Source: an uncultured Bacilli bacterium
GTDB lineage: Bacteria; Bacillota_I; Bacilli_A; RF39; UBA660
Direction of reading: 5' to 3'
Assembly (NCBI GenBank): GCA_944332375.1
Contig: CALVJU010000115.1
Span: forward strand, 1-18,029
Length of the DNA stretch: 18,029 nucleotides
A model generated the notes under the pieces. It searched no databases, was not told the DNA's origin, and saw only the letters and a program-made list of their open reading frames with translations. Positions 6,808 to 13,951 of this stretch are shown here, piece after piece. How positions within the stretch are numbered: the first letter of the stretch is position 1; each line of letters starts with the position of its first letter. Made by a program: the position numbers and the translations under genes.

Positions 6808-8168
6808 TCCTTACCTCCTACTACATATGGGTCTGTATCTGTTCCTGTTCCAGAAAGAACTTGAATTTGATCCGTCAAATAAATTGCCGGTCTTACTCCA
6901 TGTTCATTGGAAATAAAATCTAAATAATATTTTTGAGCCTCATCAACTGTATATACCATCTCTTCATCCTCTAATCTGGTCATTAACCAGGTATTTGGAA
7001 TATCTAATGAGTAAAAATCACCAACGTTTAATAATCCTACAGAAGCAGTTACAGAATCTGTATAAATGTTGCGATAATCTGTGGATCCGTTTAGTGAATA
7101 ATCTCCTGTATACCAAGGTCCTTCAACGAGTAACGTAGGATCGATATTCGCAACCCAATTATGATTTAATGTATAAGCAACACTTCCATAACGATTTGGT
7201 TCAAAGGCATTACTTCTTGGGTGATAAGTAAATAACTCTGTAGTTCCTGCCTCATCGGTTAATAAATGTGTGAGAGCTAATAAATAAGAATTTTCTGTTT
7301 TGCGAATGATTCGAAAAGTCTCTCCACTATATTGAACATAACTACCAATGGAAAGTTGTTGAGAAGTCTGTTCTATTCGATATGGATCATCCATAGTACC
7401 TGTACCAGAAATATAATCTAAGTTTGGTTTTAAAGTAATTGTTGGACGAACTCCATAATTGTGTTCCATAAAGTCATTTGAGACTGTGGCACCACCTTGA
7501 GAATAAATATAGTAAAGTCCTCCATCAGCATCTGTCGTTGCGGTATAATAAGAAATACCTGTATTTAAATATCCATTTTTTCCTCCGGATAATTCATAAT
7601 CACTTAAGTTTAATAGTCCTACTTGATCTTCCATTGTTTTTTCACAAGTAATATTACCAATGTTTCCAATCTCATCTAAACAAATCTTCGTCATAGTAAG
7701 ATAAGTATCTGGTTCATTCAACATACTTGCGACAAGTCCAGAATAAGCAGTATCACTTGTATTTAAATAAGAACACATCGCTGAAGTCTCATATAAATTC
7801 TCATCACCATAAGTAATCGCACTTAATACTTGATCTAAAATTAATACAATACTACCATCTTCTTCGATCTTCATGATTCTCCATAATTGTCCCGAATAAG
7901 AAAGATAGTTTCCAACTTCTTCTCCTCTAAAATAATACATTTCTTGATTTTCATCTTGATATAGACCACTTCCACTTGTCACAATTTCATGATCCTTGAT
8001 AATTTTATCTGATAAGAGTTTTACTTCTTCCGCTGGTTGATGTTCTAATCGATAGTAATAGACAAGACGATAACCATAATATGCGACAAGAGCAACGATT
8101 AATATCACATTGACAATCATTAAAATGTGATAAACTCTTTTTTTTCTCTTTGCTTTTTCTTGATCCAT
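6804..8168 (-). CDS. membrane-anchored protein with two copies of a DUF6273-like domain
   Basis: A 454-aa protein with one N-terminal membrane segment (about 13-33) and a long extracytoplasmic part. That part contains two tandem related domains. Each starts with a strand pair (VGNYLSYSGQLWRIMKIEEDG; IGSYVQYSGETFRIIRKTENS), continues to a VGLLN(L/V)xD(Y/F) motif, and ends with GVRPxIxL followed by SGTGTxxDPY. This layout resembles DUF6273-like repeats of Firmicutes surface proteins; I am moderately sure of the family and know no activity. The first copy has three Cys absent from the second. Start ATG has AGGAT nine bases ahead, and an extended -10 element lies in the gap after gpmI. It is translationally coupled to the NAGPA gene. 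Confidence 0.75.
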   Translation of the reverse strand: MDQEKAKRKKRVYHILMIVNVILIVALVAYYGYRLVYYYRLEHQPAEEVKLLSDKIIKDHEIVTSGSGLYQDENQEMYYFRGEEVGNYLSYSGQLWRIMKIEEDGSIVLILDQVLSAITYGDENLYETSAMCSYLNTSDTAYSGLVASMLNEPDTYLTMTKICLDEIGNIGNITCEKTMEDQVGLLNLSDYELSGGKNGYLNTGISYYTATTDADGGLYYIYSQGGATVSNDFMEHNYGVRPTITLKPNLDYISGTGTMDDPYRIEQTSQQLSIGSYVQYSGETFRIIRKTENSYLLALTHLLTDEAGTTELFTYHPRSNAFEPNRYGSVAYTLNHNWVANIDPTLLVEGPWYTGDYSLNGSTDYRNIYTDSVTASVGLLNVGDFYSLDIPNTWLMTRLEDEEMVYTVDEAQKYYLDFISNEHGVRPAIYLTDQIQVLSGTGTDTDPYVVGGKE

Positions 8169-8196
8169 ACTTCACATCCTATCATATACCTTAACC

Positions 8197-8205
8197 ATTA
8201 TATCA
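8197..8205 (-). promoter_or_regulatory. extended -10 promoter for the 454-aa/NAGPA pair
   Basis: TGATATAAT on the minus strand is a perfect extended -10 element 28 bases before the ATG at 8168. No good -35 is visible, and it would fall inside the end of gpmI. No terminator separates gpmI from this gene, so read-through is also possible. Confidence 0.5.
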
Positions 8206-8212
8206 CAGGTTT

Positions 8213-9736
8213 TTATTTTTGATGATTTTTTTCTTGAATCAAGACAGTACCTGTCATTTCTTTTGGAATTTCTAATCCAAGTACTTTTAACATCGTAGGA
8301 GCAACGTCTCCTAATTTTCCATTCTGGGCGGTAACATTAGAATTTGTAATAATAAATGGAACAAGTGCGGTGGAATGACTTGTCACCACATTTCCATTTT
8401 GGTCTAACATTGTATCACAGTTACCATGATCGGCAATGACAATCAGTGTTCCTTTTAAAGACTTTACTTTCTCATACACTTGATTTAAACATTGATCAAT
8501 GGTCTGAACTGCTTGAATGGTTGCTTTCATATCTCCGGTATGTCCTACCATATCTCCATTCGCGTAATTTAAAATAACAACGTCGTATTTATTTTCATCT
8601 AATCGTTTTAATAACTCTTCTGTTACTTCGTAAGCACTCATTTCTGGTTTCAAATCATAGGTTGCGACTTTCGGACTTGGAATTAACACACGATCACAAT
8701 TTTTTAATTCTTTTTCAACTCCTCCATCGAAGAAATAAGTAACATGTGGATATTTCTCTGTTTCTGCAATACGAAGTTGTGTAAGCCCCTTGTTACTAAT
8801 ATACTCACCAAATGTGTTATCTAATTTTTCTAATTGGAACGCATTGGTACAGATCACTTCCTCTGATACTGGCATCATTGTAACTAACTTGAGATCTTCT
8901 GGTTTTTGATGTGGAAAAGGATTTACGTCTTTATTTGTAAAGACACTAAATAATTCTCTTAAACGATCTGGTCTAAAATTAAAAACAATCATTCCATCAT
9001 GATCTTTTACAAGACCATTTTGATCGAGAACACATGGTTCAATAAATTCATCGCCTTTTCCATTCTCATAATTTGTTAGAATTGCTTCTTCATAATGAGA
9101 AAAATGAGCTTGATTTCCTTTTGTCATATTCTCATAAGCAAGATGAATACGATCCCAACGATTATCACGATCCATCGCATAATAACGCCCACAGAGAGTT
9201 GCGATGACACCAATTCCGAGATCATTGATCTTGTTTGTCAATTCCTCTAGAAAACGATTCGCAACACGTGGTAACGTATCTCTTCCATCTAAAATTGGAT
9301 GAATATAAACACTTTCTATTCCCTCATTCTTTGCCATCTCTAGAAGAGCAAATAAATGATCAATATGAGAATGAATTCCTCCATCACTCAGTAATCCTAC
9401 CAAATGTAAACTAGAATGATTCTTTTTCACATGATCAAAAACAGATAAAAATTCGGGATTTTGAAAAAATGTTTTTTCTTGAATTGCTTTATGTATAAAT
9501 TGTAGTGGTTGGTAAACAATTCTTCCGGCACCAATATTCATATGCCCTACTTCACTATTTCCCATTTGACCATGAGGAAGACCAACCTCTTCACCACTGG
9601 CCTCTAATAAACTATGTGGGTATTTTTCCCACAAATCCATAAAATGAGTTGGATTTGCTTGCACAAATGCATTTCCATACTCTGTGCTTTTCATTCCTAC
9701 TCCATCTAAAATACAAAGTACTAATGGTTGTTTCAT
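8213..9736 (-). CDS. gpmI: 2,3-bisphosphoglycerate-independent phosphoglycerate mutase
   Basis: Interconverts 3- and 2-phosphoglycerate in glycolysis, using two metal ions (Mn) and a phosphoserine intermediate; cytoplasmic. 507 aa, the normal length. Visible are the N-terminal metal site CILDGVGM (8-15), the catalytic Ser in QMGNSEVGHMNIGAGR (Ser61), HSHIDHL and the substrate-binding GRDTLPR, the RYYAMDRD region, then the C-terminal metal ligands ADHGNCDTM and TSHSTALVPF. I chose the ATG at 9736: a GTG three codons earlier is only one base from the AGGAG site, while the ATG is ten bases from it. It has its own promoter and does not belong to the pgk-tpiA operon. Confidence 0.96.
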   Translation of the reverse strand: MKQPLVLCILDGVGMKSTEYGNAFVQANPTHFMDLWEKYPHSLLEASGEEVGLPHGQMGNSEVGHMNIGAGRIVYQPLQFIHKAIQEKTFFQNPEFLSVFDHVKKNHSSLHLVGLLSDGGIHSHIDHLFALLEMAKNEGIESVYIHPILDGRDTLPRVANRFLEELTNKINDLGIGVIATLCGRYYAMDRDNRWDRIHLAYENMTKGNQAHFSHYEEAILTNYENGKGDEFIEPCVLDQNGLVKDHDGMIVFNFRPDRLRELFSVFTNKDVNPFPHQKPEDLKLVTMMPVSEEVICTNAFQLEKLDNTFGEYISNKGLTQLRIAETEKYPHVTYFFDGGVEKELKNCDRVLIPSPKVATYDLKPEMSAYEVTEELLKRLDENKYDVVILNYANGDMVGHTGDMKATIQAVQTIDQCLNQVYEKVKSLKGTLIVIADHGNCDTMLDQNGNVVTSHSTALVPFIITNSNVTAQNGKLGDVAPTMLKVLGLEIPKEMTGTVLIQEKNHQK

Positions 9737-9756
9737 GTTTATCACGCTCCTATTTT

Positions 9757-9785
9757 ATTTTAACACAATAAAAGTGAGTCTTCAA
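9757..9785 (-). promoter_or_regulatory. gpmI promoter overlapping the Nudix terminator
   Basis: TTGAAG (9785-9780), 17 bases, TAAAAT (9762-9757), with TG one base ahead of the -10. The -35 hexamer lies in the loop of the preceding gene's terminator hairpin, and the spacer contains one stem arm. Confidence 0.55.
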
Positions 9786-9800
9786 ATTTAAACTCACTTT
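9771..9800 (-). terminator. terminator after the Nudix gene
   Basis: A 9-bp perfect stem (9771-9779 aaagtgagt with 9792-9800 actcacttt) has a 12-base loop. On the minus strand it is followed by TATTG, so the T-run is short and the terminator may leak into gpmI. Confidence 0.6.
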
Positions 9801-9805
9801 CTTCC

Positions 9806-10309
9806 TCATTCATTTCCATATTTACAATCATTGATTATCTCATGGTGTAATGTATCCTCTTCTAATAACCGTTTGGCAAAAGAAGGTAAAATAGGTGCTT
9901 TTTTTGCCTCTTCATAACTCAACCAATGCAAAGTTGTATTAGGTTTATCTTTCATTGGAAAAGAATCCCTTCTATCAATAACAACTTCTTTCGGAATTTT
10001 TATCTTATAAATAAACAATAACGTTTGTACTTTGTGAATTCCTCCCTCTGCATCTTGATAGTCAAAAAAATTCTCAGCAATTTCCACCATGTGAAATTCA
10101 TCATTCGTAATATCATATCCAACTTCTTCTTGTACTTCTCTGATCATTGCTTCCTTTGTTGTCTCCATAAAATGAACTCTACCACCCACTAAAGTATAAT
10201 TTGTATCATTGGGCATCTTCTGAAATAAATACTTCGCATCAGATTCAATCATTGCTGCAACACGATAATTAAAAAAATCATTTCCCTCTTGGAACTTAAT
10301 ATCTCTCAC
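9806..10309 (-). CDS. Nudix hydrolase
   Basis: Hydrolyses a nucleoside diphosphate linked to some moiety; the substrate is unknown. 167 aa. The Nudix box is complete, GX5EX7REUXEEXGU, as GRVHFMETTKEAMIREVQEEVGY (residues about 43-65), preceded by strand-rich FNYRVAAMIE. I chose the GTG at 10309 (VRDIKFQEG...). It has GAGAGGTGAG seven bases upstream, matches the usual family start 'MRDIxF', and leaves the promoter outside the gene. An upstream TTG at 10369 would start translation inside the -35 box, and the in-frame ATG at 10342 lies in the -10 box. Monocistronic, between a promoter and a terminator. Confidence 0.9.
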   Translation of the reverse strand: MRDIKFQEGNDFFNYRVAAMIESDAKYLFQKMPNDTNYTLVGGRVHFMETTKEAMIREVQEEVGYDITNDEFHMVEIAENFFDYQDAEGGIHKVQTLLFIYKIKIPKEVVIDRRDSFPMKDKPNTTLHWLSYEEAKKAPILPSFAKRLLEEDTLHHEIINDCKYGNE

Positions 10310-10340
10310 AGTTACTCTCACCTCTCGCTTCCTTTGTCCC

Positions 10341-10369
10341 ATTTTATATCCATTTGAAATCAATGTCAA
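10341..10369 (-). promoter_or_regulatory. consensus promoter of the Nudix gene
   Basis: TTGACA (10369-10364), exactly 17 bases, TAAAAT (10346-10341). It is the best sigma-A match in the window and rules out a start codon upstream of about 10335. Confidence 0.8.
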
Positions 10370-10391
10370 TCTGTTCTTGAATGATAAAAAA

Positions 10392-10414
10392 AGACGACGA
10401 CATTTTCGTCATCT
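10392..10414 (-). terminator. terminator after the zincin-like gene
   Basis: A 9-bp stem with one G-U pair (10392-10400 with 10406-10414), 5-base loop and seven T on the minus strand. It begins directly after the TAG stop at 10415-10417. Confidence 0.85.
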
Positions 10415-11053
10415 CTATCTTTGAGGCTGTGTTTTTTGTTCTAAAACCCAAGTTTTTGCTTCCTCATATAAACGTTCTGTCTCTTGTATCGCAAATTCTT
10501 GATCTTTCGCAAGCTTTAAAAAATAATCCCTACCATAGTGGTTCAAAATATATTTTCCCATTGTCGCATAACAAATATGCCATGTTCCATTTAAAATATG
10601 TTCTAAGTTACAATTTAAATTCAATGGTTCTTGATCGTATTGACCAGAAATGGTAGTTGCTAATGCTTCATTGACCCAGCACCCATAATCTTGTCCAGCA
10701 TATTGCCCATGACAGATATGAACAAATTCATGTAATATTAAATCGGAAATAGATTCTATGGAATCCTGTTGATGTCCCTCTCTTTTTAAAATTTCTTGGT
10801 AAGAAAGTACATCAATTCTATGATCTTTGAGATTGGCCTTACCAATGGTATAAGCATGTCGAGGATGAACATTTTCCTCAAATTGTTTGACATCATCCCA
10901 AAGATAAATATTTAAATGATTTTCTAGATGTTGTAAGTGAAAAAACTGAAGAATTTCTTTTCCTTTTTTCTCTAGTTTCTTTACAATATCCTCTATATAA
11001 GTCAAATCACACGCATGGTAATGAATGGTCATATCTGTTAGTTCTTTTTTCAT
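10415..11053 (-). CDS. small HExxH zincin-like putative metallopeptidase
   Basis: A 212-aa protein with no signal peptide, so probably cytoplasmic. It contains HEFVH (residues 108-112), a gluzincin-type zinc site, followed 17 residues later by WVNEALA, where the Glu (129) is the expected third ligand. This resembles the peptidase MA-like group. The N-terminal 90 residues are a mixed helix/strand region (YIEDIVKKLEKKGKEILQFF) typical of such domains. No substrate is known. I chose the ATG at 11053, with GGTGAG six bases upstream; a longer frame begins with TTG at 11098 inside a promoter. Located just downstream of spo0A with no terminator between, so partly co-transcribed with it. A link to sporulation or stress proteolysis is only a guess. 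Confidence 0.75.
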   Translation of the reverse strand: MKKELTDMTIHYHACDLTYIEDIVKKLEKKGKEILQFFHLQHLENHLNIYLWDDVKQFEENVHPRHAYTIGKANLKDHRIDVLSYQEILKREGHQQDSIESISDLILHEFVHICHGQYAGQDYGCWVNEALATTISGQYDQEPLNLNCNLEHILNGTWHICYATMGKYILNHYGRDYFLKLAKDQEFAIQETERLYEEAKTWVLEQKTQPQR

Positions 11054-11069
11054 TCTTCTCACCAATTTC

Positions 11070-11098
11070 ATTATAAGAAAAAAATAGTGATTATGCAA
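11070..11098 (-). promoter_or_regulatory. promoter of the zincin-like gene
   Basis: TTGCAT (11098-11093), 17 bases, perfect TATAAT (11075-11070). It overlaps the last two codons of spo0A. It would give a leader of only about 10 bases before the ATG at 11053. Confidence 0.55.
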
Positions 11099-11864
11099 TC
11101 CCTATCTTTTTAGACTCTAATCGTAATTTATCAGCAACCGTGACAATGAATTCACTATTGGTTGGTTTTGCTTTATCAATATCGACGCTATTTCCAAATA
11201 TTTCTTCCATTAAAGACCAATTGGCACGATTCCAACTGACTTCTATCGCATGGCGAATGGCTCTTTCAACACGTGATACGGTCGTATCGAATTTTGTCGC
11301 TAGTTCTGGATATAATTCTTTGGTAATTCCCCCAATCATTTGGGGACGGCTATAAATAATATCAATGGCTTCTCTAATATATTGATATCCTTTGATATGG
11401 GATGGAATTCCTAATTCATGTAATATTTTGGTGATGGAGATCTGTAAGTTGTTGTGATAAAAATCAATGTTTTTACTCTCCAATGATTTTTCAGTACAAA
11501 AATTCATAATTCTTTTCTCTAAATCTTTTAAATCGAACGGCTTCAATAAGAAATAATTTACTCCATACTCTGATACTTGACGAATTGTCTCACTCGCATT
11601 ATAACTTGTTTCTACAATTACATTTTTCTCAATTTGATACTTTTTCATTTCTTCTAGGACAAACATTCCATCTTTGTTTGGCATAATTAAATCTAACAAA
11701 ACAACATCATATTGGTCAGAATGATCCTTCAATTTATCAAACCCTTCTTTACCATCATAAGCAACATCGACAAGATGAATATATTCATGTTCCTTAAAAT
11801 ACTCACGTACCATCTCTACTAAATTTTTATTATCATCGATCATTAACATTTTTATTTCTTTCAT
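11091..11864 (-). CDS. spo0A: Spo0A, master response regulator of sporulation
   Basis: Phosphorylation-controlled DNA-binding regulator of entry into sporulation. 257 aa, close to the usual 260-270. Receiver domain 1-120: acid pair ID10D11, phosphoacceptor Asp58 in VVLLDLIMPNKDG, and the conserved Lys in FLLKPFD. Effector domain about 145-257 is strongly Spo0A-like: ITKILHELGIPSHIKGYQYI, ITKELYPELATKF, the recognition-helix segment TTVSRVERAIRHAIEVSW, and AKPTNSEFIVTVADKLRLE. I chose the ATG at 11864, with AGAGGG six bases ahead; a GTG at 11921 overlaps the -10 box. A promoter and two 0A-box-like sites precede it. No other sporulation gene is in the window, so sporulation ability cannot be judged here. 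Confidence 0.96.
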   Translation of the reverse strand: MKEIKMLMIDDNKNLVEMVREYFKEHEYIHLVDVAYDGKEGFDKLKDHSDQYDVVLLDLIMPNKDGMFVLEEMKKYQIEKNVIVETSYNASETIRQVSEYGVNYFLLKPFDLKDLEKRIMNFCTEKSLESKNIDFYHNNLQISITKILHELGIPSHIKGYQYIREAIDIIYSRPQMIGGITKELYPELATKFDTTVSRVERAIRHAIEVSWNRANWSLMEEIFGNSVDIDKAKPTNSEFIVTVADKLRLESKKIGIA

Positions 11865-11912
11865 TTGAATCCCTCTTTCTACTCTTTTTTGTACTACCTT
11901 TAACATAATTTT

Positions 11913-11941
11913 ATTATACACCTAACTACCTATTTTCTAAA
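11913..11941 (-). promoter_or_regulatory. spo0A promoter
   Basis: TTTAGA (11941-11936), 17 bases, TATAAT (11918-11913). The leader to the ATG is about 40 bases. It looks like a vegetative sigma-A promoter; I see no sigma-H type motif. Confidence 0.65.
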
Positions 11942-11959
11942 TAGCGACTATCTTCTAGT

Positions 11960-11978
11960 TTTGTCTTCATTTGTCGAA
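11960..11978. promoter_or_regulatory. tandem 0A-box-like sites upstream of spo0A
   Basis: On the plus strand TTTGTCGAA (11970-11978) fits the 0A box (core TGTCGAA) perfectly, and TTTGTCTTC (11960-11968) is a weaker copy in the same orientation, start to start 10 bp. They lie 19-37 bp upstream of the spo0A -35 box, between it and the tpiA terminator. Spo0A binding and autoregulation are inferred. Confidence 0.6.
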
Positions 11979-11990
11979 AAAGAACGAAAA

Positions 11991-12013
11991 AAGTCGTTAG
12001 GATACAACGACTT
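11991..12013 (-). terminator. tpiA operon terminator
   Basis: An 8-bp perfect stem (11991-11998 aagtcgtt with 12006-12013 aacgactt), loop 11999-12005, then a T-run on the minus strand. The tpiA TAA (11997-11999) spans the stem/loop border. It ends the pgk-tpiA operon. Confidence 0.85.
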
Positions 12014-12719
12014 CATACATCTTCAAAAGCTCACCCGCATCTTTGGAAGCACCACCTACTAAGAATCCATCAATGGATGAGATGGTTTTTAGTTTTTGAA
12101 TATTTTTATAGTTTACGCTTCCTCCATACAATACTTCTACTTCTTGATTCCATTCTTGTTTGATCAATTGTTTGATATAGACTACGATCGCATCGATTTC
12201 TTGTTCTGTTGGGACAAGTCCTGTACCGATTGCCCATACTGGTTCGTAAGCGATGATTATTTTAGAAATCTGTTTGGAATCAATGTTTTTTAATACATCG
12301 AACAGTTGTCTTTTTAGTACTTGATTGGTTTTATGCATTTCATACTGTTCTTTGGTTTCTCCAATACAGAAGATTGGAGTCACTTCTTCTTTGAGACAAA
12401 GTTCTATTTTCTTTTGAAACATCTCATTCTTTTCTGAAAAAAAACTTCTTCTCTCGGAATGACCTATGATTGCATATTGAACTTGATAATCCTTTGCTTG
12501 TCCAATGGATATTTCTCCTGTATAAGCTCCCTTTTCATAGGGGCAAATGTTTTGAATTCCTAAATGGAGATTGGTATCTTGGAATTCATTCAAATAAATG
12601 GAACTAGGACAAACGATGAATTGATCGCTGGAAAGAGATCCGATGATGTTGATAAAACGCCCGATATCTTCCCTTGTCATGTACATTTTTTGATTGGCAA
12701 CGATTTTTTTATTTCCCAT
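11997..12719 (-). CDS. tpiA: triosephosphate isomerase, slightly divergent
   Basis: Interconverts dihydroxyacetone phosphate and glyceraldehyde 3-phosphate in glycolysis. 240 aa, a little shorter than the usual 250. Catalytic residues are present: Asn9 and Lys11 in VANQKMYM, His87 in IIGHSERRSFF, Glu159 in AYEPVWAIGTG, plus the phosphate loop YGGSVNYKN and VGGASKDA. The Trp of the family's usual NWKM is Gln here, an uncommon change next to the catalytic Lys. I chose the ATG at 12719, with GAAGGGA four bases upstream; the frame extends to an ATG at 12740, which lies before this site. The start overlaps the end of the glycosyltransferase gene by 11 bp, and it is the last gene of the operon. Confidence 0.93.
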   Translation of the reverse strand: MGNKKIVANQKMYMTREDIGRFINIIGSLSSDQFIVCPSSIYLNEFQDTNLHLGIQNICPYEKGAYTGEISIGQAKDYQVQYAIIGHSERRSFFSEKNEMFQKKIELCLKEEVTPIFCIGETKEQYEMHKTNQVLKRQLFDVLKNIDSKQISKIIIAYEPVWAIGTGLVPTEQEIDAIVVYIKQLIKQEWNQEVEVLYGGSVNYKNIQKLKTISSIDGFLVGGASKDAGELLKMYEVVVS

Positions 12720-13950
12720 AAAATCCCTTCTTTGCAACATCTTTCATTTTTCCTAAAAAGGTACGGTTTGTCGGCACTGGATTTCCTCCTAATGCGGTTT
12801 TATATACATCTAATACTTGTTCTGCGAAATACTTAGAAGAATGTTGATCTGCGGTGATCCGTGCTTGACGGCACATTTTCTCATAGGTTTCTGGATGGTC
12901 TAAAATATCTCTGACCGCATCTTTATATTCTTTCTTTGTCTGGAATAAGTGCCCATTTAATCCATCGACAACGACATCACGAAAGGCTTCATCATCATAG
13001 GCAACGACTGGTAAGCTTGCTGCCATTGCTTCGATTACAGTTAATCCTTGCGTTTCTGTTTTAGAAGCTGTTGCGAACAATGTAGCGACTTGATAATACT
13101 TTGGTACTTCCTCCCATGGAACACGACCAGCAAAGATGACATCTTTAGAAACTCCATATTTACGCGCTAATTCTTTGAATTGATCAATGTCAGGACCGGT
13201 TCCGACAATCAATAACTTGGTATTGGGATTCGTTCTAGTAATACTAACATGAGCCTCAATTAATGTATTGACATTTTTTTCCTGACCTAAGCGTCCAACA
13301 AATAAGATGACATCTTCATTAGAACGAATCCCTAGTTTTTTACGAATCTCTTGAATTTCTTTTTCTGAGAATTGTTCTTGATAGAATCGTTCTACTTCAA
13401 TTCCAGTTGGAACGATATGAATATTTCGATCATAGTGATATTTCTGTTTAAATAGATCATAAGTCTTTTTAGTTGGAACGATTAATTCTGTTGCGGTTTT
13501 ATCACAGTAGAACTTTGTTAAATACTCTACGATCTTTTTACTAGAACGTTTGAAGTACCCTTTTGTAATATAGTGGACATAGTCTTCATACATTGTGTGA
13601 TAAGTATGTACTAAAGGGATATCTAGTTGTTTTGCCATGATTCTAGCAAATGTTCCAATACCAAATTCGGTATGGGAATGGATAATATCTAAGTTCCATT
13701 TTTTGATTGTTTCAATGGCTCTAATGGGATAAATTCCTGTTAAGCGATAGTCGTATATTCCAATTGGAACGCCAGGAATTCTGATAATTTTTCCATCGTC
13801 TTCGAACTGATATTTCATATTTTCAGGATTGACGGTAACAATATATACTTCATGACCAAGCTTTTCTAATGCGTGTTGTAACATTGCAATACTCGTGGAT
13901 ACTCCATTGATATATGGAGGATAAGTATCTGTAAAAATTCCTATTCTCAT
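12709..13950 (-). CDS. GT4-family glycosyltransferase, probably diacylglycerol glucosyltransferase
   Basis: 413 aa, GT-B fold, cytoplasmic face of the membrane. N-terminal TDTYPPYINGVSTSI (7-21); HSHTEFGIG and VHTYHTMYEDYVHYI (114-128), which are very like the 1,2-diacylglycerol 3-glucosyltransferases (alMGS, and the enzymes making the glycolipid anchor of lipoteichoic acid); FVGRLGQEKN (217-226); and the donor-site EX7E as E299-E307 in TETQGLTVIEAM. The Lys-rich C-terminus (KMKDVAKKGF) could help membrane binding. The acceptor is inferred from resemblance and from the adjoining flippase-like protein. The ATG follows the flippase stop by one base, with AAGGAAGG upstream, so translation is likely coupled. 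Confidence 0.88.
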   Translation of the reverse strand: MRIGIFTDTYPPYINGVSTSIAMLQHALEKLGHEVYIVTVNPENMKYQFEDDGKIIRIPGVPIGIYDYRLTGIYPIRAIETIKKWNLDIIHSHTEFGIGTFARIMAKQLDIPLVHTYHTMYEDYVHYITKGYFKRSSKKIVEYLTKFYCDKTATELIVPTKKTYDLFKQKYHYDRNIHIVPTGIEVERFYQEQFSEKEIQEIRKKLGIRSNEDVILFVGRLGQEKNVNTLIEAHVSITRTNPNTKLLIVGTGPDIDQFKELARKYGVSKDVIFAGRVPWEEVPKYYQVATLFATASKTETQGLTVIEAMAASLPVVAYDDEAFRDVVVDGLNGHLFQTKKEYKDAVRDILDHPETYEKMCRQARITADQHSSKYFAEQVLDVYKTALGGNPVPTNRTFLGKMKDVAKKGFYGK

Positions 13951-13951
13951 G

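Noticed and set aside
10381..10656. Plus-strand open frame across the terminator and opposite the zincin gene
   Set aside because: It starts in a minus-strand terminator and runs against a gene with an intact HExxH site; no ribosome site.
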